From NCBI GenBank assembly GCA_965230495.1, contig OZ246004.1, forward strand, positions 744,001-808,000: a DNA stretch of 64,000 nt, in the 5' to 3' direction. The DNA is from JACJYM01 sp965230495 (GTDB lineage: Bacteria > Bacteroidota > Bacteroidia > Chitinophagales > Saprospiraceae). Positions 17,580 through 26,588 of this stretch are shown piece after piece; positions within the stretch are counted from its first letter, which is position 1, and every line of letters starts with the position of its first letter. Position numbers and translations under genes: made by a program. The notes beneath the pieces were generated by a model. The model was not told the DNA's origin. It ran no database searches and saw nothing but the letters and a program-made list of their open reading frames with translations.

Positions 17580-18385
17580 TAGTCTTTATATTGAATACTT
17601 AAAGAAGGAGTATTACCCAAAATGTTATTCAAGCTATATCCAGCCCGTGCATTAATGGAATTTAAATTAATACCGAACCCGAATCCAAAGTTGCTACTTG
17701 TAATATTGTATCCCATTCTGGCTTCAAAAAGTTCGTTGACCTGATACAAGGATGCAATAGAAAATTCTGGATCAAAATCGGTGTTCTTTTCAATATCTAC
17801 AAGTAAACTTACATTACTTAGTTTATAAAGCATTCCGATACTAATTTTAGATTGTAGTTTATGCTCCTCATTTATTTCCTTACTTAGAGGACTTTCTATA
17901 TTAATGCCTAATGAGATATCTCTACTTAATTGGGCCAACATACCCACTTCGAAATTGAAGATATCTGTACTTCCAAATTCTTCAATGGAGATGTTATGAT
18001 AATTGAATTGTGCAGCTACATTAAGTTGAGGAAGAAGTTTTCTTGCATAGATGAAACCAAACTTTTGCTGACTGTATTCTTCCAGACCAAATTTCTGAGC
18101 AACTAGTGCAAAATGCCCCAAGGAAGTATTTTTTACGCAACCGAGAGCAATAGAAGAAAGAGCATTAAGATTAAATTTTCGATCAGCACTTAAATCTAAT
18201 CCCCAGTTATTTACATCAATTATTCCAGCTTTATTACTATACAATGCATCTAGTCCCGAAAGTGCATTACCACCGGAAGCAATGGAAATATAGGTAGCTC
18301 CTCCGAAAGATGTCTGATTAAACTGAGCTTTAAGAGTACTGGAAAAAAGGAATATAGTTGCTAGAACTAAAAAACTAATTTTCAT
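17579..18385 (-). CDS. PorV/PorQ-like outer-membrane beta-barrel protein, function unknown
   Basis: A 268-residue exported protein with a signal peptide ending at about LKAQ (residue 20). The start of the mature part, FGGATYISIASGGNALSGLDALYSNKAG, resembles the FadL/PorV/PorQ-type opening in which a conserved small-residue loop precedes alternating amphipathic strands. The rest is typical barrel sequence (ISIGMLYKLSNVSLLVDIEK, GFGFGINLNSINARAGYSL). It is shorter than PorV (about 380 residues) and closer to PorQ-like or UPF0164-type proteins. It is co-directional with mqnB. I see no direct evidence of a T9SS role. Confidence 0.65.
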   Translation of the reverse strand: MKISFLVLATIFLFSSTLKAQFNQTSFGGATYISIASGGNALSGLDALYSNKAGIIDVNNWGLDLSADRKFNLNALSSIALGCVKNTSLGHFALVAQKFGLEEYSQQKFGFIYARKLLPQLNVAAQFNYHNISIEEFGSTDIFNFEVGMLAQLSRDISLGINIESPLSKEINEEHKLQSKISIGMLYKLSNVSLLVDIEKNTDFDPEFSIASLYQVNELFEARMGYNITSSNFGFGFGINLNSINARAGYSLNNILGNTPSLSIQYKD

Positions 18386-18538
18386 GTATTATTCTATATG
18401 TTTTTTAATTGCGCATGGACTTTTTAAATAATCATTATCAGATGTGTAAAATGACGTTTTGCATACTTGTTTCATTCTTATCATTCGAAATGATTATATT
18501 TCGCAATATACATATTTGAATAGACAAAAAATTAATGG

Positions 18539-19459
18539 ATGGCCAAATTTAGGACAAATCATCATAGAAAATCTAAAAGAGGCAGTGGTTTTGCTTGGAG
18601 AATAATCATGTTTATTGTATTCCTATTAATATCTCTTTATTTTCTTTCTACAAAAATGAGTAGTCTGTTTGATACAGCAGATACTTTTAGCAATGAGTAT
18701 AAAATACCAATTTCAGAAAGTGGTGATGAGAGATACTTTTTACCTGAGGGAGATGGAGGACAATTGATACACCACAAAAGATTTTCGTTGTCTTATAACG
18801 AAAGAACAGAGCAGGCTAATTGGGTGTCTTACGAACTAACAAAGGAGATGTTGAAAATGCCAAATTTTGATAGATTTGACCGATTTAATCCTGATTATGA
18901 TGTAAAAACAAGATCTGCCGCTCATAGTGATTATACTCATTCCGGATATAGTAGAGGACACTTAGTGCCTGCAGCCGACATGTCATGGGATGAACAGGCT
19001 CAAAAAGAAAGTTTCTATATGAGCAATATTTCGCCACAGATATCCTCTTTTAATGGTGGAATATGGAATGAACTAGAACAGGCTACGAGAGATTGGGCAT
19101 ATGACAATAACAGAGTATATATTACTTCAGGACCTCTATTTCTTAATGATAAAATTAAAACCATAGGAAAAAAGAATAAAATTAGAATACCTTCTCATTT
19201 TTTTAAAACTGTGTTAGACATAGAGGGGTCGGAAAAAAAAGGGATAGCATTTATTATACCTAATGACTTATCTTTAAATCCTTTGACTCACTACACCGTA
19301 TCTATTGACAGTGTAGAATCTTTGACGAAATTTGACTTATATTCTAATCTATTGAGTGAAAGAATGGAAGAGGTCTTAGAATCACATTTCAATACCTCCG
19401 ATTGGAGATTCGATAAAAAGAGGTTTGATAAAAGGATTAATCATTGGAATAAAAGATGA
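18539..19459 (+). CDS. DNA/RNA non-specific endonuclease (beta-beta-alpha-Me type), membrane-anchored
   Basis: A 306-residue protein with a basic N-terminus, one transmembrane or signal-anchor helix (about residues 20-40) and a NUC1/Serratia-nuclease domain. The catalytic segment is YSRGHLVPAADMSW (about residues 139-152), where the His of the RGH motif is the general base, followed by FYMSNISPQISSFNGGIWN, which supplies the metal-binding Asn. This is the usual Bacteroidota periplasmic or surface nuclease layout. It likely degrades extracellular nucleic acids. It is convergent with the DUF5522 gene, with a 1-bp gap. Confidence 0.9.
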   Translation: MAKFRTNHHRKSKRGSGFAWRIIMFIVFLLISLYFLSTKMSSLFDTADTFSNEYKIPISESGDERYFLPEGDGGQLIHHKRFSLSYNERTEQANWVSYELTKEMLKMPNFDRFDRFNPDYDVKTRSAAHSDYTHSGYSRGHLVPAADMSWDEQAQKESFYMSNISPQISSFNGGIWNELEQATRDWAYDNNRVYITSGPLFLNDKIKTIGKKNKIRIPSHFFKTVLDIEGSEKKGIAFIIPNDLSLNPLTHYTVSIDSVESLTKFDLYSNLLSERMEEVLESHFNTSDWRFDKKRFDKRINHWNKR

Positions 19460-19460
19460 A

Positions 19461-19616
19461 TTAGTAAGGACAATGTCTACATCCATTTTTGCAACAATAA
19501 CCTCGTTGTAAATGATACTTTTCAGTAAATACTAAGAAACCATTTTCGAAGTAGTAAAGCTTTTCTTTTTGAATGTCGGTTTTAGATTGACTTGAATCTA
19601 GGTTCACTTGCTCCAT
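19461..19616 (-). CDS. DUF5522 small protein
   Basis: A small protein whose C-terminus, LVFTEKYHLQRGYCCKNGCRHCPY, is diagnostic of DUF5522, a Bacteroidota family with four clustered cysteines that probably bind metal. Given the window's rules I cite it as segments: FTEKYHLQRGYCC and GCRHCPY. Possible starts are ATG at 19646, 19637 or 19616. I chose 19616 (MEQVNLDSSQ) since it overlaps the upstream DUF6580 gene least (35 bp). Function unknown. Confidence 0.8.
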   Translation of the reverse strand: MEQVNLDSSQSKTDIQKEKLYYFENGFLVFTEKYHLQRGYCCKNGCRHCPY

Positions 19617-20157
19617 ATCTGGATTTAAACAATTCATAACCTCCAAATAATAAAGAAGAGAAAATTAAATTACTTAAAAAACTTGCTTGTACGAAAGGAA
19701 TACCAGCTATCATACATGTGAGTAAGCCATCAATGGTTTTAGGGTATATGCTAATAGGAGAAACCCATGCTCCAAAGTTAGTTAATAAGTAAAAAATGGC
19801 AGTGGAGCCCAGAACACCGATTAAAACCGTTTTTTTAGAAACAGCACTAAATAATCTTTTACCAAAGCCAATTATTAAAATATAGGCGATATATACTGAG
19901 ATCATGTATTCAGAGAAAAAAACTAGCCCTTCATGGTTAGGGTAGAAGCCTCTTAAAATAGTATTATTCAGAATGAAATCACTTAAATATATTGCTGCCA
20001 AAGGAATAATATATGCCCATTTTTGTTTTATAAAATAAGCTGAACCAAATAGAGCTATACTTGTAAAAGGATTAAAGTTGTCTATTCCAGGAACTAACCT
20101 CAAAAGAGAAGTGATTAGGATAATCACAGAGACAACCAAAAAATTACTAGATTTCAT
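19582..20157 (-). CDS. DUF6580 membrane protein (ECF-transporter S-component-like)
   Basis: A 191-residue hydrophobic protein with about five transmembrane helices. It has the DUF6580 pattern: LRLVPGIDNFNPFTSIALF at residues 21-39, PLAAIYLSDFILNN near 53-66, and FGAWVSPISIYPKTIDGLL near 128-146. The family looks like S components of energy-coupling-factor transporters, so a cofactor or vitamin precursor is a likely substrate. No substrate is known for this protein. It overlaps DUF5522 at its 3' end and lies 47 bp downstream of purB on the same strand. Confidence 0.75.
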   Translation of the reverse strand: MKSSNFLVVSVIILITSLLRLVPGIDNFNPFTSIALFGSAYFIKQKWAYIIPLAAIYLSDFILNNTILRGFYPNHEGLVFFSEYMISVYIAYILIIGFGKRLFSAVSKKTVLIGVLGSTAIFYLLTNFGAWVSPISIYPKTIDGLLTCMIAGIPFVQASFLSNLIFSSLLFGGYELFKSRYGASEPRFKSI

Positions 20158-20203
20158 ACTATACTATTTATCATGGGCAAATTTAAGAATTTATTGATAT
20201 TTC

Positions 20204-21532
20204 CTAAAAGTACCCCACATAGTTGTGTGGGGTAATTTGAAGCATTTCTTCTTTTATTTTATCTGAAACATCCAAAGAATTAATAAAATCAGTTATTACA
20301 TTTTTTGTGATTGCATGATTACCTCTGGTTAATCCCTTTAAGGCTTCATATGGTTTTGGATATCCTTCTCTTCTTAATATGTTTTGGATGGCCTCAGCCG
20401 TGACAGCCCAATTATTATCAAGGTCTGAGATCAATTTGTCTTCGTTTAGTTCCAGTTTGCTTATACCTTTCAAAATTGACTTAAACGCAATTAAAACATG
20501 GGCGAATGGAACCCCAATATTTCTTAAGACTGTGCTGTCTGTTAGGTCTCTTTGTAATCTGGAGATAGGCAGCTTCATAGCCAGATGATTGAAGAGAGCA
20601 TTGGCAACCCCAAGATTTCCTTCTGCATTTTCAAAGTCAATAGGATTGACTTTATGAGGCATAGCAGAACTGCCAACTTCACCTTTGACAACCTTTTGTT
20701 TGAAATAATCCATGGATATATAAGTCCATATATCTCTACAGAAGTCAATAAGGATGTTAGATATTCTTACCCAACTATGGAAAAAAGCAGATAAGTCGTC
20801 ATAATGTGCTATTTGAGTGGTCTTTTGATACCTTATTAATCCTAGAGACTCAATAAATCTATTTGAAAAACTTACCCAATCAATATCAGGGTACGCTACT
20901 TTATGAGCATTAAAGTTTCCTGTTGCACCACCGAACTTAGCCTTTAAAGAAATACTTTTTAGCAATGTAAGTTCATTAATGAGCCGTTCGACAAAAACCT
21001 CTATTTCTTTACCTAAAGTAGTCGGGGAGGCAGGTTGGCCATGTGTCCTGGCAAGCATGGGAACTCCATTAAATTTAATACAAAGTTCCTTTAAACTATT
21101 GATTACCTCGAAGCATGCAGGGTACAAGACATCGTTTGCTGCATCGTTAAGCATTAAGGGGAATGCGGTGTTATTGATGTCTTGAGAAGTAAGTCCAAAA
21201 TGAACAAATTCTATTAGAGGATTAAGATCGTCATTCATTCTTTTCTTAATAAAGTACTCAATGGCTTTAACGTCATGGTTTGTAGTTTTTTCTATATCTT
21301 TTACCTCTTGAGAGTTCTCAAAACTAAAATGGGCCAACATATCTTCTAAAAATTCTCTAATGTTGTTGAAATGATGGTTTGGGATAATCATCTGCTTTTC
21401 ACTTAGAGCCAATAGATAATGTAACTCAACTTTTATTCTATATTTTATTAAAGCATGTTCACTAAAATAATTGGTTAGTTCTTTTGTTTTATTTTCATAT
21501 CTTCCATCAATTGGAGAAATTGCTTCAAGCAT
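20204..21532 (-). CDS. purB: Adenylosuccinate lyase
   Basis: A 442-residue enzyme of the fumarase/aspartase superfamily. It catalyses two purine-synthesis steps: SAICAR to AICAR, and adenylosuccinate to AMP. Visible motifs are LEAISPIDGRY at the N-terminus, TSQDINNTAFPLML and ARTHGQPASPTTLGKE with the catalytic His, and the superfamily signature GSSAMPHKVNPIDFENAEGN with the flexible catalytic-Ser loop. The length fits the E. coli-type PurB. It follows ppk1 by 15 bp and is probably cotranscribed with it. Confidence 0.96.
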   Translation of the reverse strand: MLEAISPIDGRYENKTKELTNYFSEHALIKYRIKVELHYLLALSEKQMIIPNHHFNNIREFLEDMLAHFSFENSQEVKDIEKTTNHDVKAIEYFIKKRMNDDLNPLIEFVHFGLTSQDINNTAFPLMLNDAANDVLYPACFEVINSLKELCIKFNGVPMLARTHGQPASPTTLGKEIEVFVERLINELTLLKSISLKAKFGGATGNFNAHKVAYPDIDWVSFSNRFIESLGLIRYQKTTQIAHYDDLSAFFHSWVRISNILIDFCRDIWTYISMDYFKQKVVKGEVGSSAMPHKVNPIDFENAEGNLGVANALFNHLAMKLPISRLQRDLTDSTVLRNIGVPFAHVLIAFKSILKGISKLELNEDKLISDLDNNWAVTAEAIQNILRREGYPKPYEALKGLTRGNHAITKNVITDFINSLDVSDKIKEEMLQITPHNYVGYF

Positions 21533-21547
21533 GCGATTTGTTTTGAT

Positions 21548-23620
21548 TTAGGAATTTGCTTTTTCTTCTATTCTTTTAATATAGTAGTATGTTTCTATCT
21601 GGCTTCGGGTAGCTAGGTCCGAAGTGTTTTTGTAATACTTGTTTTCAAGATTTTCATCCAAAATTCTAGCTTTAATATTGTCATTAAGCTGTATTTTAAG
21701 ACAGTTCTTAATTATTTTCTTTATTTGAGTGTCGTATACCGGAAACATCGTTTCCACTCTGTAATGTAGATTGCGAACCATCCAGTCTGCAGAACTCAAG
21801 TAAATTTTATTTTCACCATTGGCATGAAACCAAAATACACGAGTATGTTCTAAAAATCTGTCGACTATTGAAATACCCAAAATATTCTCACTCATTTTTT
21901 TCTTGCCTGGTACCAAACAGCAGATGCCTCTTACTATTAGTTTAATTTTAACTCCTTGTTTACCAGCATCATATAGTAAGTCTATCATTTCACGGTCTTG
22001 AAGACTGTTCATCTTAAGAACCATAAATGCTTTTTTGCCTGTACGGGCATTCTGAATTTCGTTTTGGATTAATTGCTTTAATTTATCTTTTAAATTGAAG
22101 AGGCCTACGCCCATGTGAACAAAAGGCTTACTTGGTTTTTCTTTGGTTTCTAGATAAGAAAAAATTCTAGTTGCTTCCGCAGTCAATCTTGTATCAACAG
22201 TAAAAATCCCCATATCCGAATAGATTTTTGCTGTGTCCTCATGGAAATTTCCAGTTCCCATGTAAGCATATATTTTTGGATTTCCGTCATCCTCAATTCT
22301 TCTCACTATCGCCAATTTAGAATGAACTTTATATCCTGGTAGGCTATACTTTACATTGACTCCGGCTCTTTCTAATTCATCACCCCACTTTAAATTTGCT
22401 TCCTCATCAAATCTGGCTTTAATCTCAACAAATGCCGATACCTGTTTTCCACTTTTGGCGGCCTTTTTAATAGCCTCCATAATTCTGGAAACCTTTGCCA
22501 CACGATATTGAATGATTTTAATATGTGTAACATTTGGGTCATTAGCGGCTTCTTCGAAAAACTTTATTACACTTTCATAACTATGGTAGGGAGGATGAAT
22601 AAAGTAATCGTGCTTACCAATTTCCTTAAATATACTTGAAGCATTTTCGAGTCTTTTGATTCCTAAAGGTGGTAACTCTTTGTTTTTAAGGTGATTCATT
22701 CCAAAATCTGGAAATTTAAAAAAATCAGAGTTGTTGTGATACCTACCTTCAGGCAATAAATCAAACAACTCGATATCAAAAACATCCATCAAAAATTCAA
22801 GGAGCTCTTTCCCCATTGATCTGTCATAAACAAGTCTTGAAGCCGTACCTATATTACGTTTTATCAGACTTTTTTTAATCTTATCAAGTAAATCACCAGA
22901 GTATTCATCATCTATATAAAGTTCTGCATCTCGAGTGATTTTAATAGAATAACTATCTTCTATATCAAAGCCAGGAAATAGTAAAGAGACACTGTGTCTT
23001 ACTATATCATCCAAGATGATTACTTCATTTTTTACTCCGTCTGAAGATGGAAGCTTGATAAATCGCGGAAGATGATCGGAGGGAATCTTAACAAAGGCAT
23101 ATTTAGGTTCTGACAAATTAGTGTCTTTTTCCTTCATATGAAGAGATAAATACAATGCTGCATTATTTAAAAAAGGCTTGATCTTTTTGCCATCCAAAAG
23201 CACTGGTTGTACAAATGGAAGCATATGATCGTTAAAATAGTCTTCGATGAACTTGATCTGAGTCGTACTAAGATTGGTTCTTTTAACAATATAGATATTG
23301 TTTTTCTTAAGCTCTTTGGAAATTTTGTTTTCAAAAATAGAACTGAACATAATTTGCTGCTCGTTCGCTATTTTTAAAATCTCCCTCAGAATTTCTTCAG
23401 GTTCGAAATTGAGTTCTTTTCTGGTCTTTTTACTTGCCCTTATTAAGTTTCGGTGATTCGCCACACGAACCCTGAAAAATTCATCCAGATTACTGGAATA
23501 TATGGCAAGAAACTTAACTTTTTCAAGTAAGGGAACAGAACTATCCATGGTTTCTTGTAACACTCGGTGATTAAAACTTAACCAACTTATATCTCTATGT
23601 ATATATGGATATTTACTCAT
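21548..23620 (-). CDS. ppk1: Polyphosphate kinase 1
   Basis: A 690-residue PPK1, the usual family length. The N-terminal domain opens with HRDISWLSFNHRVLQE. The two phospholipase-D-like C-terminal domains carry LPGYKVHSKLAIVRR (the His that is phosphorylated in the family) and HTRVFWFHANGENKIYLSSA with a second conserved His. IQYRVAK and AFVEIKARFDEEANL complete the active-site tunnel. The enzyme reversibly makes polyphosphate from ATP. It is the first gene of a probable ppk1-purB-DUF6580-DUF5522 operon. Confidence 0.96.
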   Translation of the reverse strand: MSKYPYIHRDISWLSFNHRVLQETMDSSVPLLEKVKFLAIYSSNLDEFFRVRVANHRNLIRASKKTRKELNFEPEEILREILKIANEQQIMFSSIFENKISKELKKNNIYIVKRTNLSTTQIKFIEDYFNDHMLPFVQPVLLDGKKIKPFLNNAALYLSLHMKEKDTNLSEPKYAFVKIPSDHLPRFIKLPSSDGVKNEVIILDDIVRHSVSLLFPGFDIEDSYSIKITRDAELYIDDEYSGDLLDKIKKSLIKRNIGTASRLVYDRSMGKELLEFLMDVFDIELFDLLPEGRYHNNSDFFKFPDFGMNHLKNKELPPLGIKRLENASSIFKEIGKHDYFIHPPYHSYESVIKFFEEAANDPNVTHIKIIQYRVAKVSRIMEAIKKAAKSGKQVSAFVEIKARFDEEANLKWGDELERAGVNVKYSLPGYKVHSKLAIVRRIEDDGNPKIYAYMGTGNFHEDTAKIYSDMGIFTVDTRLTAEATRIFSYLETKEKPSKPFVHMGVGLFNLKDKLKQLIQNEIQNARTGKKAFMVLKMNSLQDREMIDLLYDAGKQGVKIKLIVRGICCLVPGKKKMSENILGISIVDRFLEHTRVFWFHANGENKIYLSSADWMVRNLHYRVETMFPVYDTQIKKIIKNCLKIQLNDNIKARILDENLENKYYKNTSDLATRSQIETYYYIKRIEEKANS

Positions 23621-23651
23621 CTCACTAAACTTAATTTATTCAACGAGCTTT

Positions 23652-23659
23652 CAAAGGTA
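23652..23659 (-). promoter_or_regulatory. Probable -7 promoter element of ppk1
   Basis: On the minus strand the bases read TACCTTTG, the same -7 box as before the HmuY-like gene, 32 bp upstream of the ppk1 ATG. No good -33 TTTG is seen. Confidence 0.45.
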
Positions 23660-23825
23660 CAATATACGAATCGTAGTGATTGATATAAATGACTAATATT
23701 TATGTTTTTTTTTGGATTGGAATATTTCGTTAGAAGAGTAAAGAGAAAATTGGTTTTAAATTTTAATTTTGTTGCTAAGAAGATTCTAGGTATTTTGAGA
23801 TAATTAAATTAATTAAAACACTTAA

Positions 23826-24689
23826 ATGAGCTGGTTCACTAGGTTAAAAGACGGTATTCAAACGGCAACAAAGTACAAAAAGGAAGCCCCTGATGGTCTA
23901 TGGCATAAATGTAAGAAGTGTAATGAGATGACCACTATTAAAGAGCTTCGAGAAAACTTATACTTATGTCCTAAATGTGATTATCATGTAAGAATTGGTT
24001 CCTTAGATTATTTTGATATAATTTTTGATGGTAAATATTCTATCCTATTTGATGAGATCGTTTCTAAGGATTTTCTAGAATTTAATGATTTGAAATCATA
24101 TGCCGATAGACTTGAATCGGCAAAGGAAAAGACCAAACTATCGGATGCCATTAATGTGGGTGTTGGAAAGATTAATAGGAAGTCTCTTTGTATTGCTGCT
24201 ATGGATTTTACATTTATTGGAGGATCGATGGGGTCAGTAGTAGGGGAGAGAATCTCTAAAGCTATCGACTATTGTATTGAGAACAAAACGGCATTTATGA
24301 TCATCTCGAAGTCGGGTGGGGCAAGAATGATGGAATCAGCTTTTTCTCTAATGCAAATGGCCAAAACTTCGGCTAAACTAACATTATTAGCAAAAAACAA
24401 GATTCCTTTTATTTCGTTTATGACTGATCCTACAACAGGGGGGGTTACGGCGTCATTTGCTATGCTTGGAGATATCAATATTGCAGAACCTGGAGCTCTA
24501 ATTGGTTTTGCTGGGCCAAGGGTAATAAAAGAAACGATTAAGAAAGAATTACCTGAAGGATTTCAATCTTCTGAATTTTTATTGGAACATGGCTTTCTTG
24601 ATTTTATCGTTCATAGAAAAGAATTAAAAACGAAGCTTGATGAATTGCTAAGCTTGTTTAGCAAAGTTGAGTATTTAGAAGAGGTTTAA
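23826..24689 (+). CDS. accD: Acetyl-CoA carboxylase carboxyltransferase subunit beta
   Basis: A 287-residue AccD that transfers carboxyl from biotin to acetyl-CoA in the first step of fatty-acid synthesis. The N-terminal zinc ribbon is intact: WHKCKKCNEMTT and YLCPKCDYHVRI supply four Cys. The crotonase-fold core shows GGSMGSVVGERISKA, SKSGGARMMESAFSLMQMA and DPTTGGVTASFAMLGDIN with the oxyanion-hole glycines. The partner accA is not in this window, which is common since the two subunit genes are often unlinked. A DinB-like gene follows after 3 bp. Confidence 0.96.
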   Translation: MSWFTRLKDGIQTATKYKKEAPDGLWHKCKKCNEMTTIKELRENLYLCPKCDYHVRIGSLDYFDIIFDGKYSILFDEIVSKDFLEFNDLKSYADRLESAKEKTKLSDAINVGVGKINRKSLCIAAMDFTFIGGSMGSVVGERISKAIDYCIENKTAFMIISKSGGARMMESAFSLMQMAKTSAKLTLLAKNKIPFISFMTDPTTGGVTASFAMLGDINIAEPGALIGFAGPRVIKETIKKELPEGFQSSEFLLEHGFLDFIVHRKELKTKLDELLSLFSKVEYLEEV

Positions 24690-24692
24690 TAC

Positions 24693-25220
24693 TTGGATTG
24701 GATTTTAAATAGAATTTCATTCGTTGGTAATCAGTTGGATTTCAATCTTGCTTATAGTGAGGTCTTAACAAACGACTTAGATGAGATTCAAATGGCAACT
24801 ATTCCCGCTAAAGGACTTGAAAACCACCCTTCTTTTACTCTAGGGCATATTTGTTCTTCGTATGCATTAACAATAAGCAGTTTGGGAGGTGAATATTCTT
24901 TTAAGCCTGACTGGGAGATTCTTTTTAGCAGGAAAGGTCCGGGAGACCCAAGAATGCCGGAGAGAAACTGGAAGGCGTATCCTAAAAAGGAAGAATTGTT
25001 GAACAAAATGAGAGAACAAACCGAAGAGCTAAAGTTACTGTTAAAGACTATGAAGCCTGAAGATATATTAGTTGAAAAGGAGTGGAGATTTAATAAACAC
25101 TTTCCACTTATGATAGATTATTTAGTTTTTCTTTGTGTTCATCATATAGCTATGCATCTTGGACAGTTGGCGTCTTGGAGAAGAGGAATGGGCTTACCCT
25201 CTGCGTTGGTGAAATTGTGA
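24693..25220 (+). CDS. DinB-family protein
   Basis: A 175-residue four-helix-bundle protein of the DinB/YfiT superfamily, starting at TTG 24693. The metal-binding His pattern is visible: HPSFTLGHICSSYAL near residues 44-58 and VHHIAMHLGQLASWRRGMG near 148-166, the latter the classic HxxxHxGQ C-terminal motif. Members are probable thiol-dependent or metal-dependent enzymes, mostly uncharacterised. It is likely translated with accD (3-bp gap), though a functional link is not evident. Confidence 0.82.
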   Translation: MDWILNRISFVGNQLDFNLAYSEVLTNDLDEIQMATIPAKGLENHPSFTLGHICSSYALTISSLGGEYSFKPDWEILFSRKGPGDPRMPERNWKAYPKKEELLNKMREQTEELKLLLKTMKPEDILVEKEWRFNKHFPLMIDYLVFLCVHHIAMHLGQLASWRRGMGLPSALVKL

Positions 25221-25259
25221 GCTCGCAAATATTTTTTTAGTTTTTATTTGAGTTAATTT

Positions 25260-25289
25260 TTTGATATTTAATTTAACCATATATCTTTG
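25260..25289 (+). promoter_or_regulatory. Promoter of tRNA-Lys
   Basis: TTTG at 25260-25263 and TATCTTTG at 25282-25289 are separated by 18 bp, matching the Bacteroidota primary-sigma consensus (TTTG, 17-20 bp, TAnnTTTG). The box ends about 26 bp before the tRNA. Confidence 0.7.
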
Positions 25290-25315
25290 CACCGCATTTG
25301 AAAAAATGCAAAGAA

Positions 25316-25388
25316 GACTCGGTAGCTCAGTTGGTAGAGCAACGCCCTTTTAAGGCGTGGGTCCTGGGTTCGAGCCCCAGCCGAGTCA
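25316..25388 (+). tRNA. tRNA-Lys (UUU)
   Basis: A 73-nt cloverleaf: acceptor GACTCGG with CCGAGTC, discriminator A25388, D arm GCTCAGTTGGTAGAGC, anticodon stem ACGCC/GGCGT with anticodon TTT at 25349-25351, T-arm CTGGGTTCGAGCCCCAG. CCA is not encoded. Confidence 0.97.
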
Positions 25389-25392
25389 CAAG

Positions 25393-25424
25393 AAAGGAGA
25401 CAGAGTATTACTCGTCTCCTTTTA
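25393..25424 (+). terminator. Terminator between tRNA-Lys and tsaD
   Basis: A perfect 9-bp stem, AAAGGAGAC (25393-25401) with GTCTCCTTT (25414-25422), followed by T-rich DNA on the plus strand. It overlaps the convergent tsaD stop codon by one base. Confidence 0.75.
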
Positions 25425-26420
25425 TATTTTAAGCCTAGCATTTGGAGTCATATCGTGACCAGCAAAGCGTTTTTCTAAGTATTTGTAATGAGCTGAAATA
25501 GCAATCATAGCAGCATTGTCCGTACAATATTGAAAGTCAGGAATATGATATGTCCATTTTTGAGATAGTGCCAATTGTTTGACTTTTTCTCTTAAATGAG
25601 AATTAGCAGAGACACCGCCGCCTATAGCAATAGTGGAAATATTATGTTCCAAAGCAGCAGACTTCAATTTCTCAATTAAAATTTCGACAATGGTTGATTG
25701 GATGGAGGAACAGATGTCTTTTATGTTGTTTTTAATGAAATCAGAATTGCTTTTCATTTCTTTTTGAAGAAAGTATAAAATTGAAGTTTTTAATCCGCTA
25801 AAACTAAATTGGTGCTTTCCAACTTTTGGTTTAGGAAATGTATAAATGGGAGAACCTTGTTTTGCGAGTTTGTCAATTATAGGCCCTGCGGGATAGGAAA
25901 GTCCGAGGAATTTACCACATTTATCAAAAGTTTCCCCAGCGGCATCATCAATTGTTTCGCCCAATATTTGAAACTGATTTACCCCCAAAACTTTGACTAG
26001 TTGCGTATGACCTCCTGATACCGTTAGAGAAATAAAAGGGAATGAAGGCATGGGATCATCAATAAAATGAGCAAGAATATGGGCCTCCATATGATTTACT
26101 TCTACGATTGGTATATCTTGTGATAAGGCTATTCCTTTAGCAAAAGTAACACCAACTATTAAACTACCTAATAACCCTGGTCCTCTAGTAATACCTACTG
26201 CGTCGAGATCTTCGATCCTTTTATTAGCCATATCTAGCGCAATATTGACTACAGAAACAATATTTCTAAGGTGTTTACGTGAAGCTAATTCAGGTATGAC
26301 CCCGCCATAGTCTTTATGTACTTCTTGTCCTGCTACAAAGTTTGATAATATTTTTCCATCTTGAATTATAGCCGCGGAAGTATCATCACATGAAGATTCT
26401 ATGGCAAGTATAATTGGCAT
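25422..26420 (-). CDS. tsaD: tRNA N6-threonylcarbamoyladenosine synthase subunit TsaD
   Basis: A 332-residue ASKHA-fold enzyme that transfers threonylcarbamoyl to A37 of ANN-decoding tRNAs. The signature elements are all present: AIESSCDDTSAAI at the N-terminus, the iron-binding HMEAHILAH near residues 107-115, SLTVSGGHTQLV, DDAAGETFDKCGKFLGL, and GGGVSANSHLR with the C-terminal DNAAMIA. Partners TsaB, TsaC and TsaE are not in the window. Its convergence with tRNA-Lys is coincidental in placement. Confidence 0.96.
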   Translation of the reverse strand: MPIILAIESSCDDTSAAIIQDGKILSNFVAGQEVHKDYGGVIPELASRKHLRNIVSVVNIALDMANKRIEDLDAVGITRGPGLLGSLIVGVTFAKGIALSQDIPIVEVNHMEAHILAHFIDDPMPSFPFISLTVSGGHTQLVKVLGVNQFQILGETIDDAAGETFDKCGKFLGLSYPAGPIIDKLAKQGSPIYTFPKPKVGKHQFSFSGLKTSILYFLQKEMKSNSDFIKNNIKDICSSIQSTIVEILIEKLKSAALEHNISTIAIGGGVSANSHLREKVKQLALSQKWTYHIPDFQYCTDNAAMIAISAHYKYLEKRFAGHDMTPNARLKI

Positions 26421-26588
26421 TTGACGATCAATCTTAATTTTGTAATAACGAAATTTATAATAATTATTCTAAAGTTTGTATTATTGCGATGCACCAAAAT
26501 TAATCAAAAAAGAATCTTAGCAAATAGAGTTTAATTGTTTTTAGTTTGTGTAGATTTTAAAGGTTAGAATTTTTGTTAAACAAATCTT

